This document shows positions 1 to 7,807 of a stretch of DNA of 47,819 bases, in pieces. Under the pieces are notes generated by a model. The model searched no databases, was not told the origin of the DNA, and saw nothing but the letters and a program-made list of their open reading frames with translations. Source of the DNA: Streptomyces mangrovisoli (GTDB taxonomy: Bacteria > Actinomycetota > Actinomycetes > Streptomycetales > Streptomycetaceae); the NCBI RefSeq assembly GCF_000974985.2, contig NZ_LAVA02000089.1, positions 1 through 47,819 on the forward strand, given 5' to 3'. Within the stretch, counting starts at the first letter, position 1, and every line of letters starts with the position of its first letter. The position numbers and the translations under genes were made by a program.

Positions 1-1
1 C

Positions 2-1025
2 TCGCCTCACCTTGAAGCGCCGAAGTCAGTAGAGGTCGCGCGTGGAGGAGGCGCTGACAAGCTGCCGGCCGCCGCCGTCTACCCTCGTGACATTCGGCGC
101 GGGGATGTCACGAGGGACGACGGCACATGGGTGGGCCTGTCCTTGGACGTACAGGACCGCCACCAGCCGGAGCTCTGCGTTTTTCAGCGCCGGGGCGCGC
201 CTGCTCGTCTCCCAGTCGTCACGCCCTGTGCTGCTGGCCATCGTCGAAGAGCCCCTCCAGGGCGTGGACTTCTGGCGTAGCGACGCGTACCGCTCCTTCG
301 TCCCCCCGCTGCGCGCCGACGTGGGGCGTGCCCTGGCGGGCAGCCCGGCGCGTTGGGCTCACCGCTTCGCGCGCCACCTCGTCGAATCGCCGGGCAGCCC
401 GTTGCACGAGGGCCGGTGGCTGCTCACCTGCGAGAGCCCGCTCCAGCGCTGGCGCCACGCCACCACTTCCCATGCCGAGTACTGGAGCTCGATGCTCGTC
501 GAGGGGCATCCGGACGGATACATCGACTGGTTCATGCACTCCACATCGTGGGAGGTTCTGCCGCTACGGCCGATGCCGGGACCGGGGGACAGCCGGGTGA
601 AGGCGTACCGCAAGCGGGTCCGCGAGGGGACGCTCCCACCCGTTCTGGTGTGGTGGGTCAGTGGTCTGGACTGTCATGTGATCCTGGACGGTCACGCACG
701 ACTCGCCGCGGCGATCGCCGAGTCCGCCGAGCCGCCGCTGCTGCAGTTGCACCGCACCGTGCCGCGCGACGATCTGGCCGCGCGCGTCGACGACGCCGTG
801 GACTTCTACGAGCAGGAGCTGGCACGCTTCGCCGAACTCCGCGCCGCCCACGGCCCCGCCGTCCCGGACGGCGCCGCCACCGCCGGCCCACAGCTCGTCC
901 GCCTCCTCCACGACCTGGACACCGCGGAACAGCCGACCTGGGCCTGGCCCCTGCCCGGAGGGGAAGGCGCGTGGCGTCGCATCACCCGCGAGGTGACCCT
1001 CGGCACGGACTGGCCCCGCACCTGA
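2..1025 (+). CDS. Hypothetical protein, 5'-partial, apparent frameshift near 175-200
   Basis: Function is unknown. The readable C-terminal part runs in one frame to the stop at 1023-1025. It contains a segment near 600-720 (VLVWWVSGLDCHVILDGH, then ARLAAA) that resembles the DGH-RL core of ParB/sulfiredoxin-like folds. That frame can be opened at 42, but its first 45 or so residues look like out-of-frame translation. A different frame, open from base 2 to about 190, reads like genuine protein (RRGDVTRDDGTWVGLSLDVQ). The two frames join if one base is extra around the T-run or G-run at 175-200. The gene therefore probably starts upstream of the window and carries a one-base frameshift, real or a sequencing error. 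I am confident of the C-terminal two thirds and less so of the junction. Confidence 0.6.
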
Positions 1026-1130
1026 ACCCCGGCCGCATCACCGCCGCCCGGCGTCACGTCCGGACGGCCCGCCGGGGAGGCTCACCGTGCATCGCCAGGC
1101 CACCCTTCCCGGGAGCCTGTCCGGCGGGTG

Positions 1131-1352
1131 TCAGTTCCACGGTTCCCGGTCGGGGTCTTCACCCAGCTTCTTCGCGGCAGCCACGCAGAGGGCACGGCCG
1201 TAGATCTGGTTGCTGCCCCACCCCGAGCCCCACAGTCCGGTCGCGGCCCGGGCCACTGAGCGCCAACTGAGGTCCTCGTCGACGCGCCAGGCGCGGATTC
1301 GAGCGGCCATCTCGTGCGTGATCGCCGCCGGGTCCACAGGGTTCTGGGTCAC
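1131..1352 (-). CDS. Small conserved-type hypothetical protein (73 aa)
   Basis: This 73-aa protein uses a GTG start. It is acidic and tryptophan-rich, with a compact helical look: a segment reading AARIRAWRVDEDLSWRSVAR followed by WGSGWGSNQIYGRAL. The segment with alternating charged and small residues could be a helix-turn-helix-like fold, but no recognition helix can be assigned. It ends in PWN with no membrane segment or signal peptide. Codon use is typical of the region, and no competing frame on the plus strand looks more protein-like. No function is proposed. I recall similar short proteins in other actinomycetes, but cannot verify that here. Confidence 0.65.
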   Translation of the reverse strand: MTQNPVDPAAITHEMAARIRAWRVDEDLSWRSVARAATGLWGSGWGSNQIYGRALCVAAAKKLGEDPDREPWN

Positions 1353-1470
1353 GGCACCGACCGTACGGACTCGGCGGCGAGGACGGCCATCGGATTACGC
1401 CCCTGCGTGCGCTCCACCGGACGGCCGGCGGGGCCGGTGGGGCGTGGAGGTTCAAGAGCCGATACGACGA

Positions 1471-1649
1471 ACGCCGTACGGGGCCATCCGGTGAAGACCC
1501 TGGCCGACGCCTCCGCGGGGACCGCCGGTCTGGTGGTGGGCACCCGTGGCCTCGGCGGCTTCACCGGCCTTCTGCTGGGCAGCGTCAGCCAGGGCGTGCT
1601 GCGGCATGCAAACTGCCCGGTCTTCGTGGTGCCGCGCACCCGCGGTTGA
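1471..1649 (+). pseudogene. C-terminal fragment of a universal stress protein (UspA family)
   Basis: The last 50 or so codons before the TGA at 1647-1649 match the end of a UspA-family domain. They include VVGTRGLGGFTGLLLGSVSQ, the Gly-rich ATP-binding signature G-x2-G-x9-G(S/T), and then HANCPVFVV. A complete Usp domain is about 140-150 residues. Upstream of about 1471 the frame has no Usp-like sequence and overlaps the antisense gene ending at 1131, so the N-terminal two thirds are missing. A GTG at about 1491 could start a tiny peptide, but it would lack the nucleotide-binding N-terminus. This is best read as a truncated remnant left by a deletion or rearrangement. Confidence 0.6.
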
Positions 1650-1760
1650 CGGGACGGGCGGGCCCGACGCCCCGCCGGGAGGCTTGCATCTCCGGGCCAC
1701 GCGTCCGGGGTTTCCGGTCCGGGGTTCGATCTTCGTCGTGGGGCATGAGACTGTCTGGTC

Positions 1761-2177
1761 GTGCCGGAGATGACGACCGGGTGGGCCGCAGCCTTGGCTG
1801 AGGCGTCGTCCCCTTCATGGACGCATCGTGTTAGTGCCGGGCGTGACCTTGCTTCCTTCGCCCATGTGCCCGTGGCAGCGGAAGCGCTGCTGGTGCTGCT
1901 GTCGGACATCGAGGACACGGCGGTGACGCGGCAGACGGCGGAGGCGTTGGCCCGGGTGGGGACGCCGGCCGCCGTACGCGTCATCGCTCTCGCGGTTGCC
2001 GGGGCCGACGACAACCAGGCCGACTGGCTGCAGACCGGGATACAGGACGCCATCGAGGGACCGGGCGGCGCGCCGGGCGTCGGATCGGTCTGCGGGCAGC
2101 TCGCCCGCGACCCGGAAGAAGCTGTCCGTCGGGGCGCCGCGGAGATCTCTGCGTGGGTGGGCGAGACCGGACGTTGA
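1761..2177 (+). CDS. HEAT-repeat-like hypothetical protein (138 aa)
   Basis: This is a small, mostly helical protein. The central region has two or three helical hairpins of HEAT/PBS-lyase type: AEALLVLLSDIEDTAVTRQT, then AEALARVGTPAAVRVIALAV, then a C-terminal DPEEAVRRGAAEISAWV. Such repeats usually scaffold protein-protein contacts. There is no signal peptide or membrane segment. The GTG at 1761 is used here; an in-frame ATG lies at 1770 and would shorten the protein by only three residues. The gene stands alone between the Usp fragment and a long intergenic region. Its biological role cannot be told from sequence. Confidence 0.65.
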   Translation: MPEMTTGWAAALAEASSPSWTHRVSAGRDLASFAHVPVAAEALLVLLSDIEDTAVTRQTAEALARVGTPAAVRVIALAVAGADDNQADWLQTGIQDAIEGPGGAPGVGSVCGQLARDPEEAVRRGAAEISAWVGETGR

Positions 2178-2571
2178 CGTGAGTCGACGGGGGCGGCGGG
2201 CACTTGCCCGTGGCCGGGCGACGGCGTCCGGCGCGTCCTGCCGCCTTGCCGGGTGCAGCCGCGCCGATGAACGCCCTTGTGCGCCTGGCCCGTTGGGTGA
2301 AGGGCCCCTCCCGTACGGCTCCGGAATCCGGCATGATGGGTGATCTGCCCCAGTCGGGGCGAGGCTGCGTCGTCGTCAGAACCGAACGTCGTCAGATCCC
2401 AACGTCGTCAGAACCGAACGTCGTCACAACCGAACCATTCACCGGTCCCCAACGTCGTGCGGAAGTTCTTTCGCCCCACCCGTCACATGCCCCGGCCCCC
2501 GCCCGAGCGGCGGCGCGTTCCGGTGGCGCCTTGATCAGCGGTCATGGAGTCGGACGTCGGAAGGAAGTGCT
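2178..2571. other. Intergenic region with phased repeats, upstream of the FHA-monooxygenase gene
   Basis: This 394-base stretch has no convincing gene; the open frames here are low-complexity shadows. Its centre holds four tandem 16-nt repeats, annotated separately. The 3' end carries the ribosome binding site of the downstream gene, GGAAGGA at about 2559-2565, six bases before the GTG at 2572. No clear -35/-10 pair was found. A weak ATG frame near 2268 (MNALVRLARWVKG) may be a gene scrap but is not supported further. Confidence 0.5.
2369..2432. repeat. Four tandem 16-nt direct repeats
   Basis: Units lie at 2369-2384, 2385-2400, 2401-2416 and 2417-2432 with consensus AACGTCGTCAGAACCG. The third unit matches the consensus; the others differ at one to three positions. 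A degenerate half-unit (AACGTCGTGCGG) recurs at 2451. The spacing is exact, about 1.5 helical turns. The array sits about 140 bases upstream of the FHA-monooxygenase start, where a regulator-binding array could lie, though it may equally be a neutral minisatellite. Confidence 0.85.
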
Positions 2572-4479
2572 GTGGCGCCGGTGCTTGTCGGGCACGAGGG
2601 AATACTGGCCGGAGAACGCATACCGGTGATCGGCACCAAGGTCACCTTCGGGCGCAACTCCGAGAACACCGTGGTGATCCCCAGTCTGAGCGTCTCGCGC
2701 TTCCACGCGGAGATCGTCCTCGACGACACCCAGGGCTACGTCCTGCGCGACTGCGGCAGCAGCAACGGAACCCTGGTGAACGGTGAGGAGGTCGACACGC
2801 GGCTCCTGGCGCCCGGCGACACCATCACCATCGGCGACCAGGAGTTCGGCTTCGAGGTCGCCGACGCCATGGAGACCATCATGGCGCTCTCCCTGCCGAG
2901 GTCCCTCACCCACGGCGAGGACGAGGCCGCGAAAGGTCCGGTGCTGAGGGTGACCATCGCGGGCGGCGGCCCCGTCGGCCTGTCGCTCGCCCTCCTCCTG
3001 GAGCGCTTCCTCGGCGCTCAAGTGGCGATCACCGTCTACGACGGCCGCTGGCGCAAGCAGGGCCGCACCATCGTGTGGAAGGACGCGAGCCAGGGCAACG
3101 TACGCCGCCAGCAGGTGGTGACCGTGCAGAGCCGCCAGTACCTCAGCCTTCCCGCCGAAGCGCAGGCCCGGCTGTTCGACCCGGACCACTACACCGAGAT
3201 GTGGCCGTCCGGCCCCGACTCGATCGGCGACCACCACCCGCGCAACATGCGCATCGCCTACATCGAGGACAGGCTGCTGGAAGTGGCCAACGAGAAGCGG
3301 GACCGGATCCGGCTCGTTCCGGCGCGGTTCAGCGCCGACGAGCAGCAGGACGCCCTGACCGGCCAGCACGTGCTGGCGATCTGCGACGGAGGCCGGTCGC
3401 ACACCCGGGAGACCTTCGCCGCCAAGTTCGGCAAGGCCGACGAGTCCATCTACTCGCTCGACGACCGCCACCTCCAGGACGTGGTCCTCGGCCTGCGCGT
3501 GAAGTCCCGGCTGAGCGACCCCATGGCGGTGCTGCTGACCGTGGGGCAGAACCGGTTCCTGCTGAACTCCCTGCGCGGTGAGGGTTTTTTGAACATGCGC
3601 CTGACGGACGCGGAGGCCGCGGAGGTCGTCGGGATCGATCCGGTCCGGCGCGTTTTCGAGGAGTGCATCGCCTCCCGACCCTGCGTGATGGGACGCGACG
3701 AGCACGGCGACTTCCACTGCTCCACGCACAGCACCCTGTTCCTCCCGGCGATGATCAGGAGCTCCTCCCTGTGGAAGCGGGTGGGCGAAGGGCTGCGCCT
3801 GTTCGGCGTCGAGCCGGAGGATCTGAGCGCGGTCACCTCGTTCCGCCTGGACATGGTCCAACGCCCCCGCTTCACCGCCGAGTTGCTGCCGCCCACGGCC
3901 AACACCCCTGGGACGTACGGCTTCTTGCTGGGCGACGCCGCCAACGCCATCCACTTCTGGCCGGGGCGCGGACTCAACAGCGGCCTGGCCTCAGCGATCT
4001 CGCTGGCCCGGTCCCTCAACGCGGCATGGAACGGAAAGCCCTTCCGTGACGCGGACTTCCTGCGCCACGAGGCCGCGATGTCGATGCTCCAGTACCGCCA
4101 CAAGAGCCGCGCCTGGAAGGCGATGGTGACCACCGACGACCAGGGCGTCACCTGGGCCATCAAGGACATCATCGCGCACGGCATCGACGGGATCGCCGAC
4201 GAGCCCGATCGCGAGGCCGACACCGCGACGCTGCTGGAGCGGCTGCGGGGGATCCGCGCCCGGCTGGCCAAGCGCATGCCCGGCCTGCCGGACGACGAGG
4301 CGATCCTGGAGCGGCTGGGGACCCTGGAGAACAGGACCCTGCGGATGCTGGTGCTCAGCGGTGCGTGGGACACGCTCACGATGGGCGGGGAAGAGGTCGA
4401 CATCGACATCTTCTACGGGCAGGACTCCGCCGCCGCCGCGGCGGCCGTCGAAGCCTTGGAGCCGGCCGCCGCACACTGA
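2572..4479 (+). CDS. FHA domain fused to FAD-dependent monooxygenase-like protein
   Basis: This 635-aa cytosolic protein has two parts. Residues about 8-96 form an FHA phosphothreonine-binding domain with the canonical residues: G27-R28, S42-R-F-H45, and S63-S-N-G-T67 followed by N70-G71. After a linker of about 25 residues comes a flavin-dependent hydroxylase/oxidoreductase fold. It has the FAD-binding GGGPVG at 131-136, a later segment LAICDGGRSHTRE, and the C-terminal GD motif (LLGDAANAIHFWPGRGLNSG) with the aspartate at about residue 455. The GTG start follows GGAAGGA by six bases. The catalytic substrate is unknown. The inference is that the FHA domain docks the oxygenase onto a phosphorylated partner. 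The gene is monocistronic, and the fusion is unusual for either family. Confidence 0.85.
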   Translation: MAPVLVGHEGILAGERIPVIGTKVTFGRNSENTVVIPSLSVSRFHAEIVLDDTQGYVLRDCGSSNGTLVNGEEVDTRLLAPGDTITIGDQEFGFEVADAMETIMALSLPRSLTHGEDEAAKGPVLRVTIAGGGPVGLSLALLLERFLGAQVAITVYDGRWRKQGRTIVWKDASQGNVRRQQVVTVQSRQYLSLPAEAQARLFDPDHYTEMWPSGPDSIGDHHPRNMRIAYIEDRLLEVANEKRDRIRLVPARFSADEQQDALTGQHVLAICDGGRSHTRETFAAKFGKADESIYSLDDRHLQDVVLGLRVKSRLSDPMAVLLTVGQNRFLLNSLRGEGFLNMRLTDAEAAEVVGIDPVRRVFEECIASRPCVMGRDEHGDFHCSTHSTLFLPAMIRSSSLWKRVGEGLRLFGVEPEDLSAVTSFRLDMVQRPRFTAELLPPTANTPGTYGFLLGDAANAIHFWPGRGLNSGLASAISLARSLNAAWNGKPFRDADFLRHEAAMSMLQYRHKSRAWKAMVTTDDQGVTWAIKDIIAHGIDGIADEPDREADTATLLERLRGIRARLAKRMPGLPDDEAILERLGTLENRTLRMLVLSGAWDTLTMGGEEVDIDIFYGQDSAAAAAAVEALEPAAAH

Positions 4480-4544
4480 ACGAGCGACCGGATCGGCGGT
4501 CTGCCCGCGGTGCAAGAGCGGAAGGCGCTCGTGACGGGATGTGA

Positions 4545-4910
4545 TCAACGAGTGGGCGGGGTGAACTCGGGCTGGTCGAGCACGCGCAGCCAGCTCCCGT
4601 CCGGCTGGCGCCGGACCACCTGTGCCCGGGCGCCGGCGCCGTCCTTCGGCGGGGTCGAGGTGAGGGCGATGTCGCCGCTGATCAGGGTCGGCAGCGGCTC
4701 CTCCGGCTCGAAGCGGGGACGGTTGGCCAGCACCTTCTCCCAGAGGGCGCGGATCGCGTCCCGCCCGACCGTCCGCGCACCGGGCGGGTACGCCAGCACC
4801 GCATCTTCTTCGTACAGCGCGGCGACCCCCGCCGCGTCACCGGAATTCGACCGCTCGACGAACAGGCGGGTGATGTCTTCGGGCCGCATGGCCTTCTCGT
4901 ACTCCGGCAT
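4545..4910 (-). CDS. SnoaL-like / SgcJ-EcaC family NTF2-fold protein
   Basis: This 121-aa protein has the compact cone-shaped NTF2/SnoaL-like fold pattern. The N-terminal helix reads PEDITRLFVERSNSGDAAGV, then comes the signature ALYEEDAVLAYPPG and a strand-rich C-terminus ending in VRRQPDGSWLRVLDQPEF. Proteins of this family bind small hydrophobic ligands or act as cyclases, isomerases or dehydratases; no specific activity can be assigned. The ATG at 4908-4910 is chosen because AGGAGG lies just upstream on the minus strand. The open frame continues further upstream, but only through a 9-nt repeat that gives HQT repeats. It is divergent from the LysR gene at 5080, which is its likely regulator. 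Confidence 0.85.
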   Translation of the reverse strand: MPEYEKAMRPEDITRLFVERSNSGDAAGVAALYEEDAVLAYPPGARTVGRDAIRALWEKVLANRPRFEPEEPLPTLISGDIALTSTPPKDGAGARAQVVRRQPDGSWLRVLDQPEFTPPTR

Positions 4911-4920
4911 GGATTCCTCC

Positions 4921-4965
4921 TGGTGCGTCTGGTGCGTCTGGTGCGTCGGGTGCGTCTGGTGCGTG
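4921..4965. repeat. Five tandem 9-nt repeats in a divergent promoter region
   Basis: Units of TGGTGCGTC lie at 4921, 4930, 4939, 4948 (GGGTGCGTC) and 4957 (TGGTGCGTG). The array starts ten bases upstream of the SnoaL-like gene start and so would lie in its 5' leader or promoter. Because the unit length is a multiple of three, it stays open in several frames and artificially lengthens open frames on both strands. Confidence 0.85.
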
Positions 4966-5039
4966 CGGCCGGTGGGCGCCCGCTGGGCGTCCGGTGGACC
5001 GCTCCGTCGTCTCCCAGGCTGGTCACTCCCGGGCCAGAA

Positions 5040-5054
5040 ATCCAACAGATGGAT
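5040..5054. promoter_or_regulatory. Candidate LysR box (T-N11-A dyad)
   Basis: ATCCA-N5-TGGAT is a perfect 5-bp dyad that also fits the LysR-family T-N11-A rule (T at 5041, A at 5053). It lies 25 bases upstream of the LysR gene ATG and between the two divergent genes, the usual place for autoregulation and target control. A second, weaker dyad (GGAA-N7-TTCC) lies at 5060-5074. Confidence 0.55.
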
Positions 5055-5079
5055 GTTATGGAAACTAGAATTCCCAGTC

Positions 5080-5976
5080 ATGGAACTGAGGCAGCTGGAG
5101 TACTTCGTCGCCGTGGCCGACGAGCGGAACTTCACCCGTGCCGCCGAACGGGTGCACATCAGTCAGTCCGGCGTCAGTGCCCAGGTCCGCCAGCTCGAAC
5201 GGGAGCTGGGCGCCGAGCTGTTCGACCGGTCGGCCCGCACCGTCACCCTCACGGTCGCGGGCAAGGCCGCGCTCGAACACGCCCGCGCGGCGCTCGCCGC
5301 GGCCGGGGCGGTCGGCCAGGCCGTGGGCGAGGTGACCGACCTGATCCGCGGGCGGCTCACGGTCGGGATGGTCACCGGCTGCACCCTCACCCCGCTCTTC
5401 GACGCGCTCGCGGCGTTCCACGAGACGCATCCCGGTGTCGAGCTCTCACTGCTGGAGGACGGTTCCGACCGGCTCACCGAAGGGGTGCGCACCGGCGCCG
5501 TCGACCTGGCGCTCATCGGCACCGCGACGGACACCCCCGAGGGGCTGGACGCGCTGACGATCATCAGCGAGCGGCTGGTCGTGGCGGTTCCGGGCGGGCA
5601 CCCCCTGGCCGAGCGGCGGCAGGTCGCCCTGCGTGACCTGACCGCCCACCCGATCGTGTGCATGCCCTCCGGCACGGGCCTGCGCGCCGTATTCGACCGG
5701 GCCTGCGCCGCACAGGGTGTGCAGCCCTCGATCGCGCTGCAGGCCAGCGCCCCGGACGCCATCGCGGATCTCGCCGTCCGCGGGCTCGGCGTCGCGCTTC
5801 TCAGCGAATCGATGGCCGCGCGCCACCGCGATCGGCTCACCGCCCGCCCCCTCGACGGCGTCGACGCACCGGCCCTGCTCGCCCTGGTCTGGCAGCGGGC
5901 CCACAACCCCGCGGTACGCGAGCTGCTCGTGCACAGCCGACGGGCGTTCACGGCGTTCTCCGGGTCCCGGCCGTAG
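5080..5976 (+). CDS. LysR-family transcriptional regulator
   Basis: This 298-aa protein is of standard LysR length. Residues 1-60 form the winged helix-turn-helix DNA-binding domain (MELRQLEYFVAVADERNFTR, then AAERVHISQSGVSAQVRQLE). The rest is the two-lobed periplasmic-binding-like effector domain. It begins near residue 88 (GRLTVGMVTGCTLTPLFDAL) and includes the hinge segment LAVRGLGVALLSESMA. The ATG at 5080 is chosen because homology begins exactly there; the open frame upstream is repeat-derived. The effector is unknown. Divergent orientation suggests it regulates the SnoaL-like gene and itself. Start and family are secure, the target is inference. Confidence 0.93.
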   Translation: MELRQLEYFVAVADERNFTRAAERVHISQSGVSAQVRQLERELGAELFDRSARTVTLTVAGKAALEHARAALAAAGAVGQAVGEVTDLIRGRLTVGMVTGCTLTPLFDALAAFHETHPGVELSLLEDGSDRLTEGVRTGAVDLALIGTATDTPEGLDALTIISERLVVAVPGGHPLAERRQVALRDLTAHPIVCMPSGTGLRAVFDRACAAQGVQPSIALQASAPDAIADLAVRGLGVALLSESMAARHRDRLTARPLDGVDAPALLALVWQRAHNPAVRELLVHSRRAFTAFSGSRP

Positions 5977-6165
5977 CGGCCGGTGCGCCGCGCCGGGCGC
6001 CGAACCCGGCACGCGGTCCGACCCAGGGCCGTACCGTCGAGCCGTAACCGTCGAGCGAGAACCGAGCAGCGGTACGACATCGCGCGGAGGGCGCCCCGGT
6101 GCTCACGCCCCGATCCATCGCGGGGCCGGGCTGGCGCGACGGACCGGACGAGAGAGGCGCCGAGC

Positions 6166-6945
6166 ATGACGTTCAAGTCCCTTCACCAGCAGCCCGTGCC
6201 GCTGCTGCTCCCCAACGCCTGGGACGTCTCCTCCGCCCTGGCGTACGCCGCGGCAGGCTTCCCCGCGATCGGTACGACCAGCTTCGGCCTCGCGGCCGCG
6301 GGCGGGAGGCCGGACGGCGGCCGGGCGTCCCAGCAGGCCACGCTCGCCCTCGTGGAGGCGCTGCGAGCCCTTCCCGTACACCTCACCGTCGACATCGAGG
6401 ACGGCTACAGCGACGACCCGGAGGGCGTGGCGGCCTTTGCGGCCGGTCTCCGGGTCGCCGGGATCAACATCGAGGACAGCGCCGACGGCGAACTCGTCGA
6501 TCCCGTGGTGCTCGTCGCCAAGATCGCCGCGATCAAGCGGCAGGCGCCGGAGCTGTTCGTCAACGCGCGCGTCGACACGTACTGGTTCGGCCGGCAGGCG
6601 ACAGTGGAGCGGACGCTGGAGCGGGCCCGCGCGTACGTGGCGGCCGGCGCCGACGGGGTGTTCGTCCCCGGCACCATCGCACCCGCCGATCTGCGGAGTC
6701 TGACGGGGGGTGTCGAGGCCCCCGTCAACGTCCTCGCCCACCCGACGCTCACCCTGAGCGAACTCGGCGAACTCGGGGTACGGCGCGTGAGCACCGGCTC
6801 GCTGCCCTACCGGGCCGCCGTCGACGCCGCCGTACGCGTGGCGACGGACCTGCGCGACGGCGCGACACCGCCGGCCGCGACCAGCTACCACGCGATGCAG
6901 GAGCGGCTCGTCCGTTTCCAGGAGACGAAGCCGCACGAGGGCTGA
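6166..6945 (+). CDS. Isocitrate lyase / PEP mutase superfamily protein
   Basis: This 259-aa alpha/beta-barrel enzyme belongs to the isocitrate lyase/phosphoenolpyruvate mutase superfamily. Recognisable elements are the N-terminal LLLPNAWDVSSALAYAAAGF, then FPAIGTTSFGLAAA, the metal-binding acidic segments DIEDGY and NIEDSADG, and VNARVDTYW. The isocitrate lyase catalytic cysteine loop (KKCGH) is absent. The EDK...NS gating loop of true PEP mutase is also not evident. It is therefore more likely a C-C lyase or oxaloacetate-type hydrolase than a phosphonate-forming enzyme. No phosphonate genes lie nearby. It may be co-transcribed with the LysR gene, but 189 bases separate them. Confidence 0.85.
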   Translation: MTFKSLHQQPVPLLLPNAWDVSSALAYAAAGFPAIGTTSFGLAAAGGRPDGGRASQQATLALVEALRALPVHLTVDIEDGYSDDPEGVAAFAAGLRVAGINIEDSADGELVDPVVLVAKIAAIKRQAPELFVNARVDTYWFGRQATVERTLERARAYVAAGADGVFVPGTIAPADLRSLTGGVEAPVNVLAHPTLTLSELGELGVRRVSTGSLPYRAAVDAAVRVATDLRDGATPPAATSYHAMQERLVRFQETKPHEG

Positions 6946-6951
6946 GCCGGC

Positions 6952-6994
6952 GGCCGGGGGAGGGCGCGCGACGGGCGCGGCTCCGCCCCCGGCC
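6952..6994. terminator. Candidate terminator hairpin after the PEP mutase-family gene
   Basis: GGCCGGGGG at 6952-6960 pairs with CCCCCGGCC at 6986-6994, with additional partial pairing in the 25-base loop. It begins six bases after the stop codon. There is no U-tract, as is common for actinomycete terminators. Confidence 0.5.
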
Positions 6995-7105
6995 TTCCAC
7001 AGCCGCCCTCGACGGGCGGTCACCCCCGTCGCACCCCCCGCACATCCGCCGCCGGGCCCTCACTCCGGGCCCAGCGGGCCCTGCTGGATGCTTCCCGGGT
7101 ACCGA

Positions 7106-7807
7106 TCAGAAGTCGTCGGCTCCGTTGCGGAGTTCGGGAGTCCAGTAGCCGGTGAGGGCGTTCGCCGGGTCGACGGCGATGCCGCCGCTGCCGGGCGCCC
7201 GGACGGCGATGACCGCGGAGTCGCCCTCCAGGACGACGGAGAACGCCGACACGGGCTCGGCGTCCTCGTCGACCCCGCCGTCCGACAGCTTCACCAGCGC
7301 GTACGCGGGCGCTCCGGGCGTGAGGACCACGGGCGCGGCCGGCTTGCTCTTGGCGACGGGCGGGACGTCCTGCTTGTGGCTCTCCAGGAACTGGATGTGC
7401 GGCGCACCCGTGAGCCGGCAGGAGTGGCCGGAGGTGTTCTTCGCCGTGAGGACGATGTGGGTGTACGGAGGCCCGCCCTGGGTGGCCGCGCTGACGCGGA
7501 CGTCCCGCGAGGTGCAGACCCGGGTGGCGGCGGACGCCTGCTCGCCCGACGAGTCGGCGGAGCCGCCCGCGGCGCTCCCGGCCTGGTCCGTCGAGCCCTT
7601 CGAGGAGGCCACGGAGGACTGCCCGGCGACCGGGTCCGTCGTGCCGGACCCGCTCGTGGGATCGCCGTCGGCCGCCGTACCGCTCGCCGAAGCGGCCGCC
7701 GCGGGGGCCGACGTGGCCGATCCGTCGCTCTGGCAGGCGGTGAGGGACAGGGCGAGAGCCGTGCCCGCGGTGGCGAGCAGCAGACGGTGGTGACGCGAGA
7801 GCTTCAT
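7106..7807 (-). CDS. Secreted lipoprotein with DUF4232-like domain
   Basis: This 233-aa protein begins with a lipoprotein signal peptide (KLSRHHRLLLATAGTALALS, then LTAC) with the lipobox cysteine at about residue 25. A Ser/Ala/Gly-rich linker to about residue 95 follows. The C-terminal domain of about 140 residues starts at TRVCTSRDVRVSAATQGGPP. It contains ASTHIV-like strands, a second cysteine (HSCRLTG) and GGIAVDPANALTGYW near the end. This layout is that of actinobacterial DUF4232 proteins, which are exported and of unknown role. The ATG at 7805-7807 places the signal peptide correctly. It is divergent from the regulator gene at 8120. Confidence 0.85.
   Translation of the reverse strand: MKLSRHHRLLLATAGTALALSLTACQSDGSATSAPAAAASASGTAADGDPTSGSGTTDPVAGQSSVASSKGSTDQAGSAAGGSADSSGEQASAATRVCTSRDVRVSAATQGGPPYTHIVLTAKNTSGHSCRLTGAPHIQFLESHKQDVPPVAKSKPAAPVVLTPGAPAYALVKLSDGGVDEDAEPVSAFSVVLEGDSAVIAVRAPGSGGIAVDPANALTGYWTPELRNGADDF

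Noticed and set aside
1655..1745. tRNA-like look around GGGGTTCGATC
   Set aside because: The T-arm stem does not pair and no acceptor or anticodon stem could be built on either strand.
4911..5159. Longer N-terminus for the SnoaL-like protein
   Set aside because: The extension consists of HQT repeats from the 9-nt array and would run into the LysR gene; an AGGAGG site sits before the shorter start.
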